Shown: positions 27,901 to 35,050 of the stretch, piece by piece | Layout: every line of letters begins with the position of its first letter | Numbering within the stretch: the stretch's first letter is position 1 | Source: Sporisorium sorghi | Lineage: Eukaryota; Basidiomycota; Ustilaginomycetes; Ustilaginales; Ustilaginaceae | Direction: 5' to 3' | Assembly: GCA_023212695.1 (NCBI GenBank) | Contig: JALCCG010000223.1 | Coordinates: forward strand, 1-35,050 | Length of the DNA stretch: 35,050 nt | Notes under the pieces: generated by a model | Databases searched by the model: none | What the model saw: only the letters and a program-made list of their open reading frames with translations | What the model was told of the DNA's origin: nothing | Position numbers and translations under genes: made by a program

Positions 27901-30093
27901 TCACGGCTCGGGACTGGCACTGTCGTCTCTAAACGCAGCTTTCACTTGAGCAGCGGTAGATCCTCCCGGGCTGCCATTGGCACCCGTAGGCAGCAGGATC
28001 CTTCGACGCGCATTGATGAACCAGTTGGAAACCTGCGAGAGCGTGAGACCCGTCATGCTGCACAGCGAGCGCTTTTCGTCTTCGGTCGGATATGGATGAC
28101 TGGCGTGTTCGAGCAACCACGTCTTGAGCAGGTCCGTAACGGGCTTGGGCAGTTTTCCTCTGCGACGCGGTGGAGGTGCGATGCCCGCCGAGGGTCCAGG
28201 TGGCACGTGAGCCGCAGGGATGGGCATGACGCCGCCCGGTCGGCCCATGCGAGGCACTCCAGCGTGCGCGTGCATGTCGCGTGGATCGTGCGAAAGGTAG
28301 TCGCCGGGACCGTACGCGCCACCGTAGGGAATGCGAGCGTCGTGCGGATGTCTAGCGCCACCTCCCATGGGTCCCATACCTGGTGACTGGATGGGCATAC
28401 CACCACCGCCACCATTGCTTGGCTTGCCACCAGCCGCATGAGCACTCGGGTGAGGATATCCTCCTGCGTGAGGTGATCCGTACGGGTCGTAGTAGGGATC
28501 AGAGTATCGTCCCTTGGCTGCTGCGCCGCTGGCAGAGCCGAGAGGTCCGTGGTAGTACTCGTCCATCTCTGGATCTTGGATGCGTTCGCGGGCAAAGTAG
28601 AGACGTCGATCCGGATAGAAAGGTTCCGAATAGCCATGAGGCTCGGGAGAAGGGCTCAGCCTGTCCGCATGGGCCATGTGTTCCAAAGGTGGCGTGTAGC
28701 GAGAGCCGCGCGAGTTGGATGCTGGTGCCGGTGCTGCTGGTGGATACCGCGACGTCGGGGTGCGAGACGAAAGAGGTGGAAGCACAGGTCGATTGTCGGG
28801 TGCATACGGTGGAGGCGACGGGCGTCGGAGGTACGACGAGTGAGGGGCGCTGCGGCTGTATGGGTCGTGCGGCGGCGGCGGTGCTTGCGAGGGTGGCGGC
28901 GCTTGTCGAGGAGCGTACGAAGGCGAGCGAGGCGAGGGACTGTATCGATCTGCATAGCGCGAGACGGGTGGATATGCGTGGCCGGACGGTGCAGCGGCAT
29001 CATGGGCACCACCACGATAGGCATTGCGAGACGAGGAAGGCGAGGCTGGATAGGCATGTCGGGGCGAGTAGCGTGGATCTTCCATGCGTGGGTCTGCGTA
29101 GCGGCTTGGATAAGCTGCTTCACGCGAGTAAGAGCCGTGATAGGTGCGTTCCGGAGTCTCGCCACGACCCCTGCCTCGATAGTAGTCGGGGTCGGCGGCG
29201 TAGGCAGGAGCGGCGCGAGGAGGATAGTCGGCCGATGCGGCCCAAGCATTGCCATTCCTGTCAACGCGCTCGGGCAATCCTCGGCGTGCTCCCATGTCGG
29301 AGGAGATGCTGAGCTTGCGCTTCAGACCGGAGGATGCGGTGGGCGGAGAAAGCTCGGGGGGGTCGCGGGTATCGCGAGGGTCACGATAGGCAGCTTCGCG
29401 GTACATGGAGCGTGGGCTGCTAGCATATTCTGTGCGAGTGTAGGCCGAGTGGACAGGACCGGCAGCGGCAGAAGCAGCTGGCAGCGGAGGACCGGGTCGA
29501 CGTGCAGCCATGTGCGGGCTGGCACGGTCCGAGTGCATGTCCCACTCTGCAGAATGGTGAGAGATCTTGCCGGCTGGAGAGACGGGTCGACGCAGCGCGG
29601 GCGGTGGCGGCGGTGGCGGCGAGGCACGACGAGCGGCGAGATCAGCTTTATCCGAGGCATTCATTGAGCTCAAATGAGTCGGCGTGCGAACAGAGCGGGG
29701 CGAAAGCTGAGCTGGTTTGGGGATAACGCGTGAACCGAACGACGGAAGGTGGTCCACGTCGTGCGTCGACTGTGGCAATGTGGCAGCTGTACTGATGGAG
29801 CGTTGGCCTAGACTCGAGACGGAATGGCGGTCGAGCGAGTACTCGGAGGAGCGTGCCGAGGCAGCTGGTGGCGAGCTGTGACGATCCTCGGAGGAAGGGG
29901 GCGGGGCGGAACGGTCGCTGGGTGTGCTGATGACGGAGCCGATGCGCGGCGAAGGATTGCCAAAGCTGGAAGCACTGGCGAGATGAGGGGTGTGGTGAAT
30001 GCTCGGCAAACGAGGAGAGGCCTGCTGCTGCTGCTGCTGCTGCTGCTGTTCGCGGACGCTACTGATAGGCCTGGATGAGAGCGAGATGACCAT
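27901..30093 (-). CDS. TALE-class homeodomain transcription factor
   Basis: 730 residues from the first ATG (MVISLSSRPISSVRE), single exon. A nine-glutamine run sits at 16-24. Residues ~25-630 are disordered, rich in Pro, Ser, Tyr and Arg, with many PxxP and (S)YxxR-type repeats (DPDYYRGRGR, YSPRHAYPAS). The homeodomain is near the C-terminus, ~642-698. It carries the TALE insertion with PYP between helices 1 and 2 (HASHPYPTEDEK) and the recognition helix WFINARRR with the conserved Asn. This places it with fungal Cup9/Tos8-like and animal MEIS/PKNOX-like proteins, which bind TGAC-type sites. A short tail of 32 residues follows. The mating-type HD1/HD2 genes come as a divergent pair with different architecture, so this is not a b-locus gene. 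Targets are unknown. A very long upstream region suggests complex transcriptional control. Confidence 0.9.
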   Translation of the reverse strand: MVISLSSRPISSVREQQQQQQQQQASPRLPSIHHTPHLASASSFGNPSPRIGSVISTPSDRSAPPPSSEDRHSSPPAASARSSEYSLDRHSVSSLGQRSISTAATLPQSTHDVDHLPSFGSRVIPKPAQLSPRSVRTPTHLSSMNASDKADLAARRASPPPPPPPALRRPVSPAGKISHHSAEWDMHSDRASPHMAARRPGPPLPAASAAAGPVHSAYTRTEYASSPRSMYREAAYRDPRDTRDPPELSPPTASSGLKRKLSISSDMGARRGLPERVDRNGNAWAASADYPPRAAPAYAADPDYYRGRGRGETPERTYHGSYSREAAYPSRYADPRMEDPRYSPRHAYPASPSSSRNAYRGGAHDAAAPSGHAYPPVSRYADRYSPSPRSPSYAPRQAPPPSQAPPPPHDPYSRSAPHSSYLRRPSPPPYAPDNRPVLPPLSSRTPTSRYPPAAPAPASNSRGSRYTPPLEHMAHADRLSPSPEPHGYSEPFYPDRRLYFARERIQDPEMDEYYHGPLGSASGAAAKGRYSDPYYDPYGSPHAGGYPHPSAHAAGGKPSNGGGGGMPIQSPGMGPMGGGARHPHDARIPYGGAYGPGDYLSHDPRDMHAHAGVPRMGRPGGVMPIPAAHVPPGPSAGIAPPPRRRGKLPKPVTDLLKTWLLEHASHPYPTEDEKRSLCSMTGLTLSQVSNWFINARRRILLPTGANGSPGGSTAAQVKAAFRDDSASPEP

Positions 30094-30657
30094 ATTGCAA
30101 CCGGCAATGCCGGAGAGAAGAGAGTCGTTGTTGTGTTAGGTGTCAAAGAATGACTGCGACCTGTCGAGCAGGTCGAAGATTAGTGGTGCCGTGTTCACTT
30201 GTCGGAAAGCGATGACCGATTTTTAGTGAAGTGAATGCGACAAATGTGCCTCGATAAGTTGTGATTGACGAAATCCAAGCTGGTCGAGAGGACACGAGAT
30301 GATGTTATCGGCGAGTGAGGGTGGTATGGTGGTGATGAGATGATCAGGACGCTACTACGATTGCTGCGTGTATGGAAGCAAGGAGAGTGCGCCGATCAAG
30401 GTCGAGTCGAAGCGAAACAGCTGGTCGATGTGAAGATGAAGGGTGGGAAGCAGAGGGTGTCGAGTCGAAACCTGCGCAAAGAGGGCGGTAATGTATGTGC
30501 TTGCAGTTCTCTGGGCGGACGACGGATTAGAGATGGGCGGGCGGGATGGAAAAGCGAACAGAGAGAGAGAATGCGGGTTGTCTATCGGAGAACGCCGAGT
30601 GGTTGTCTAAGCTGGAGGTTGGTCTGACGACTCTGGACGAGCGTAAAGAGTGAGCGA

Positions 30658-30680
30658 GTGGATGGATGGATGGATGGATG
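30658..30680. repeat. (GGAT)n microsatellite
   Basis: Short tandem run of GGAT (about five copies) upstream of the homeodomain gene. Confidence 0.85.
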
Positions 30681-31144
30681 CGTGGATGGTGGAAAGGACG
30701 AAAGAAACCGAATCGGCGGTGAGCCAGGACGCGGAGTACGAAAGTCAAGAATGGCGGTGATGGAAATGACGAGAGGCAGAGAGGCAGAGAGAGGGAGAGA
30801 AGCAGGTGTCAAATGACAGCAGCAGCAGCAGCAGCGGCGGCGGCGGAGGCGGCAAGAGATGAAAAAAAGGGACCGAGAACTGACAGAGAGTGTCAGCGAC
30901 TAGTGTCAGTCGACTGAGCCAACAGAACGAACGAGACGAGATGAGACAAAGGCGAATGCGAAACGAACTGTCGAGTTGGAGCGGCTCTAGACGAGTGTGA
31001 CGCAGAGTGAATCTGTGCAGACGGTCGGCATAAGAGGAAAAAGAGAGCGAAGAGAGAAAAAAAAAGGGCGTCCCACAACCGCGGATGGATGGACAGCGTT
31101 GGCGTAGTCGAACGAGCAGCAACAGACAAGAGAAATTCGAGCGT

Positions 31145-31176
31145 CTGACGGCTCTGACGGCCTGACGGCCTGACGG
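31145..31176. repeat. CTGACGG(CC) short tandem repeat
   Basis: Four copies of CTGACGG separated by CT, C and C. TGAC is the core word bound by many TALE homeodomains, so autoregulation of the adjacent homeodomain gene is conceivable; that link is speculative. Confidence 0.8.
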
Positions 31177-31196
31177 AGATGGGAGGCGAAGAAAAC

Positions 31197-31225
<29 letters not shown>
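31197..31225. repeat. A29 homopolymer
   Basis: Uninterrupted run of 29 A upstream of the homeodomain gene. Confidence 0.9.
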
Positions 31226-31228
<3 letters not shown>

Positions 31229-31410
31229 GACAGCACACAGGTCTAGTGCCTGCATCGAGAAAATCCAAACCAACAAGCGAACAAGCGAGCGGCGGCGTTG
31301 ACTTGTGAGCTTGTGTGCGTGTGGCTGCTGTCAAAACCAAAGAAAAGCAAGAAAGGGAACCAAAAAACAAGCGGTTGCCAGCTTGCCCATGCTCTTTCGA
31401 AACTGTCAAA

Positions 31411-31472
31411 AGAAAAAAAAAATAAAAAATAAAAAATAAATAAAAAATAAAAAAGGAAAAAATAAATAAATT
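31411..31472. repeat. AT-only island (A-rich with periodic T)
   Basis: About 60 bp consisting of A runs spaced by single T (AATAAAAAATAAAAAATAAATAAAA-like), interrupted only by GG near 31455. It stands out in a GC-rich region. Possible nucleosome-excluding or replication-related element; not shown by the sequence alone. Confidence 0.7.
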
Positions 31473-32016
31473 GATAATCATCATCGACAGGCAGACAGGC
31501 TCAGCGACAGAGTCAGGGACAGTGACAGGCGACCGCAGGAAAATCACCCGGCGTCCCAACTCAGCTGCTGCAGCAGGCTACGAGGGCGGAGTGTCAAAAT
31601 TTACAGAAAATCAGGCCAAGGCGAAAAGCCAAGAGAGAGAAAGAGAGAGCGAGCGAGAGAGTCAGTCCCGCTCCTTTAGCCTGGGGCACTACGGCAGTGA
31701 TCACTTTTATTTTGTAATTTTGATTCGAAGAAAAAAATGACCACCTGCCAACCTGTCTCGCCGTCTCGGCATAAAGAAGAGAAAAATTGGGTGTTGGACC
31801 TGAGGCAAGCAAGCCAATGCTGTGCAGATTTAGAGTCAAACCGAGAGAGCAAGACAAGATTCGAGATGAACCGCAAAGTTTCAACTCAACGTCACAGGGT
31901 CGAAGCTGCTTCTTCTCTGCTGCTCCGTCTGGCCGTTGAATCGTCGCTCACCTCTGCTTTTCGTCAGCAAAGAATGAACTCGACTCGAGATGCTCAGGTA
32001 AAGGACGAGGGAGAAG

Positions 32017-32040
32017 GAGAGAGAGAGAGAGAGAGAGAGA
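32017..32040. repeat. (GA)n microsatellite
   Basis: About twelve GA units; equals CT on the minus strand, the typical leader composition for the homeodomain gene. Confidence 0.85.
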
Positions 32041-33638
32041 GCGCGGGATAAAGACAATAAGGTTTACGAAGCCTTGTCACACGCTCCAGCTCACACAAAC
32101 AATGCCGGGCCAAGGAGGCCGTCGACCCAGACGTCAAGCAAAGTCGAGACCACGGCAGTGTCAGTCAGTGTGTCGCTCTCAGCTGCTCGACAGGCCGCTT
32201 ATTCTCAATGCGGTCTGCTTTCGACGCGTTGTGCACTGGGCTCCATGTCATAAGCGAGCCGACACCAGACAGGGCGAGGTCGACCAGACCCCAACTTCTA
32301 GCAACATCGTCCCTTTGCTGTCGAAAGCCAACTTGCCACAAAGGCGAAACTCTAAGCAGCTATATCTTTAAGGCGTTGAACTAGTTAGGATAGCGCAGAT
32401 CGATTCGTCATTCCGGGACACCGACAAGCGGTAGAGACTAAACACCAGCCGGCTCGGTTATGAAAAACAGGAGGCTGTACTCCGTCCAGCTGCACGTCTG
32501 ACAGATCGGTCTCGAGTCTGCTAAAGTAGCACATTCTTCGCTGCCATTGTCCTCGAACGCGACGGTCGACAAGTGCGGGACAACATGTTTACCTTTGTTC
32601 TTTTCGGCCAGTCGGTCGGTCGGTCGGAGTTGAGGGCTCAAAGCCTTTTGTGTTTGTGCTCCATACGCTCTCCATTGCTAACAAAGCGAGGCATGTGGTG
32701 TTATCTTGACAATGCTTTGAACCAACATCAACAGCAGCACTAGCTTACCACCACCATCCGTGCTCGCTCTTCATTCATCGTCGGAACAAAGGGCCTGAGG
32801 TTGTCATTCCTTGTTCATTCTTGTGCGATCAGTGAGGCCGTGCGTGACTTTCGGCAGCCAGTCATGGTCGCAGATCTCTTTTAGTCTCCTCTTCTCACCG
32901 TCGTTTCTTGTTCAAGGCCCTCCCACGCCACGCAGATCCACCAGCAAGGAGCATTCAAGCTCCGCTGCTCGACCCCATTGATGCACGGTGTACGACGCTC
33001 TCGATGAATCAATGCCTTCACACTTTGCCGCCCACCTCCCAAGACAGTTTCGAGACCCAAAGATGAAGTCGAGCATCGCTTTCGGCGCAGCGACGTTGGT
33101 GGGTATCCTCGAGGCTCCATCCTTTGGCGTTTGAAAATAGTCGAGATAGGATCTGTGGTCAGGCGAGCGTCGACTGTCGATATGCTTGCCTTCATCTCGA
33201 GATTCTTTTGGTGCCTTGATTGCGAGAGAGATCTCGTGACGCGCATCTCTGACGGGGAAAGAGAGTGAGGCGCTGTCGATGTTTCCAGTCGGGCTTGCTC
33301 AAGCGCGCCAGACTCAGGCACGGCTCGGTGACTCCGAACGACAGCTCTGTGACAGCTGCTGATCATTTGTCGAGCGCCACTTTGGCTGGCTGGTTGCCTT
33401 GTCACACGGTTGCCAAGCCTCCGTCTTCGGCACGACTCCTCCGAAATTGGGTTGCCAAAAAAGAAAAAGGCCGTCCAGGCATCCCACCTCGAAGAAATTT
33501 TGCGCGGTCAAAGGAAATCGAATTGGAAAAAGGCGGGCGGCACAGCCCGACAGACGTTTTTTTGTGGGTCAAATTGTGCATGGCACTAGCTGTAGAGGAC
33601 AGACACAAACGCGCACAAAAAAGCAGGTCAAGTCTAAG

Positions 33639-33661
33639 AAAAAAAAAAAAAAAAAAAAAAA
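33639..33661. repeat. A23 homopolymer
   Basis: Uninterrupted run of 23 A followed by GGGGG in the gene-poor right end. Confidence 0.9.
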
Positions 33662-34918
33662 GGGGGCATTTTTTTGACTGTTGCTCTGTCTCAACTGTCG
33701 TGAGTGTCGACTCGGCAACTCGAGACAAAAAGCGTGCAGCGAATGGCAGTCGTGACAGTGGCATTGTACCGGTTCGCCTGTTTTCCACTCGGGAATTCAA
33801 AGTCCGAACGGCATTTCTCTGATCGTCGTCTTGGTCGTCTTGGGTGTCATCACGACCATCTACTCTAGCAAATTTGCTCGACACAACCGGCGTCCCGTCA
33901 ACCGCAATCCCGCTTAGCGTCGAGCACAGCCCTTAACTTTCAGAGTCACAAAACCGAATCCGGTCGCGCTCTGCTCGGTGTGACACCTTCCGTGCAGTGC
34001 CGTACCGCCCGTCAGCAGCAGAAAAAGGCTTTTGACGGCTCCAGTACCGCCCAATCGCGAAAAAAATTCAACACATGTTTTGGACGTGCACCGGCAATTT
34101 GGTTCCGTGTAATGACGTCCAGCAAGCTCTGTCGCCATCTGCTCCAAGTTCTACTACAGTAACTTCGCTTTGTCTCACATGAATCGACAGCTGGTGAGCA
34201 GGCTCGGTGCTCGGATCGAGATGACTGCATGACCCTAACTCGCTTACTGCGTTGCGTTGTTTTGATCAAAGCCTTGAGCCTTGGTTTCGACAGCCCCTCG
34301 ATTGGCGAGGTCTCGCTTCGGACTCGCTCTGCCTCGCTCTGCAATGCTGCTGACCCCTTTTTAACGCCTTCTCTTGTCTGTGCACAACCGAAGCGGACCG
34401 AGCTCGCGCAGACTGCGCCGACGCCAATCAGTCGGTTGCAGTTGCAGAGGCTGCATTTTCTTTCCCATCGCGTTCCTGACACGTCAATGCATTCGGTACC
34501 GGTTGCACAGCGACGATGTTTACCGTGGGACAGAGGCATGCCAAAGATCAGATATGCGTCATGTCACGCCCGGAGTTGCAAATTGATTGGCTGGCAATCG
34601 GCACGCCCTTGTGCGTTTGGTGGGCTTGACGTTGACGTGCTTTGCGTCGTGTGCTGCAGTCTCTTTCATTGTTCGCCTCCGAAAACCGCCTTTTTCTCCA
34701 AGCCTTGAGGTGCAAGGTACCGCATACGACTGCACGATCGCATATCGCACTAAAGCCAAGCGCCCTTTCGTGCTTCTTTTTTTCCGCAATCTGCGCACGA
34801 ACGCTGCAAGGCCGGAAGCATTACGATCTGCATGGTTGTCAAGCAAATGCAAAGAAGATCATGTATGGTGCTGTCAAGGAACAATAGAGTTGTCTTGCGT
34901 GTGGGAATCCTGGATGCT

Positions 34919-34920
<2 letters not shown>

Positions 34921-34961
<41 letters not shown>
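34921..34961. repeat. T41 homopolymer
   Basis: Uninterrupted run of 41 T near the right edge of the window. Confidence 0.9.
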
Positions 34962-35050
34962 CCATGTTGGCCTCTAAGTTGGGGGCTACAGATGTGAAAA
35001 CGAAGCCATCATTTGTGAGGCGTTCATTCAGGTCCCTTTCGGACGGTATA

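Larger units (their letters stand above)
30094..32050 (-). promoter_or_regulatory. Presumed promoter and leader of the homeodomain gene
   Basis: About 2 kb, GA-rich on the plus strand and so CT-rich on the minus strand, as in the leaders of the other regulatory genes here. Contents: (GGAT)-type repeat 30658-30680; AGC/GGC triplets 30821-30850; CTGACGG units 31145-31176; A29 run 31197-31225; AT-rich island 31411-31472; GA repeat 32017-32040. No protein gene supported. Confidence 0.45.
32051..35050. other. Gene-poor stretch at right end of window
   Basis: 3 kb in which no open frame shows a recognisable domain, family motif or clean codon usage; the longest frames (under 190 codons) are on overlapping strands and interrupted by homopolymers. 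No tRNA B-box was seen by eye. It contains a (GGTC)n run near 32611-32626, an A23 run (33639-33661) and a T41 run (34921-34961). It may be upstream sequence of a gene beyond the right edge, a noncoding transcript, or decayed sequence. Confidence 0.5.

Noticed and set aside
27901..30093. Homeodomain gene as part of the mating-type b locus
   Set aside because: The b locus has a divergent HD1/HD2 pair with N-terminal dimerisation regions. Here there is one TALE gene with a C-terminal homeodomain, convergent with an unrelated gene.
31197..31472. A29 run and AT island as the poly-A tail of a retrotransposed copy
   Set aside because: No coding remnant, target-site duplication or reverse-transcriptase fragment was seen next to them.
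32881..33405. 174-codon minus-strand frame in the gene-poor right end
   Set aside because: Mixed low-complexity translation without domain or codon bias; overlaps similar-length frames on the other strand.
33265..33822. 185-codon plus-strand frame spanning the A23 run
   Set aside because: It contains polylysine from the homopolymer and no recognisable motif; probably chance.

Overview
The window looks like a chromosome segment of a smut-type basidiomycete (Ustilaginomycotina, probably Ustilaginaceae). This rests on GC-rich, almost intron-free coding regions, very long Ser/Pro/Ala-rich disordered tracts, 5' leaders full of CT repeats, and long homopolymer tracts between genes. No ribosomal or tRNA gene, transposon or CRISPR array was recognised. 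The taxon is an inference from gene style, not from a marker gene.

Nine protein genes are supported. Left to right: an MSB2-like signalling mucin (+, 1667-4753); SEC11, the signal peptidase catalytic subunit (-, two exons, 5637-5028); a RAD60/ESC2-type SUMO-like-domain protein (+, 6189-7778); an unusual bZIP factor (-, 9736-8102); a YPK1/Gad8-type AGC kinase (+, two exons, 11126-12942); SEN34, a tRNA-splicing endonuclease subunit (+, 13789-14910); phosphoglucomutase (-, 16830-15172); a 2840-residue PH-domain, coiled-coil protein (+, 18884-27406); and a TALE homeodomain factor (-, 30093-27901). The last ~5 kb (30094-35050) holds no gene I can support. Its left part is probably the promoter and leader of the homeodomain gene.

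Genes mostly alternate in strand. Divergent pairs share promoters (SEC11/RAD60-like, bZIP/YPK1, PGM/PH protein), and convergent pairs meet across 260-500 bp (MSB2-like/SEC11, RAD60-like/bZIP, SEN34/PGM, PH protein/homeodomain). There is no sign of a pathway cluster. The mix is housekeeping (SEC11, SEN34, PGM, SUMO-related) with signalling and transcription (MSB2-like, YPK1, bZIP, homeodomain).

The most unusual points are: an uninterrupted 55-nt C run (G run in the transcript) inside the SEC11 intron, with a conserved stretch of the protein apparently missing there; two decayed tandem copies of the bZIP gene's 3' coding end, each still ending in its stop motif, just beyond the real stop; a bZIP basic region in which the usual invariant asparagine is alanine, combined with cysteine clusters; and a second family of degenerate ~78-bp repeats upstream of SEN34.
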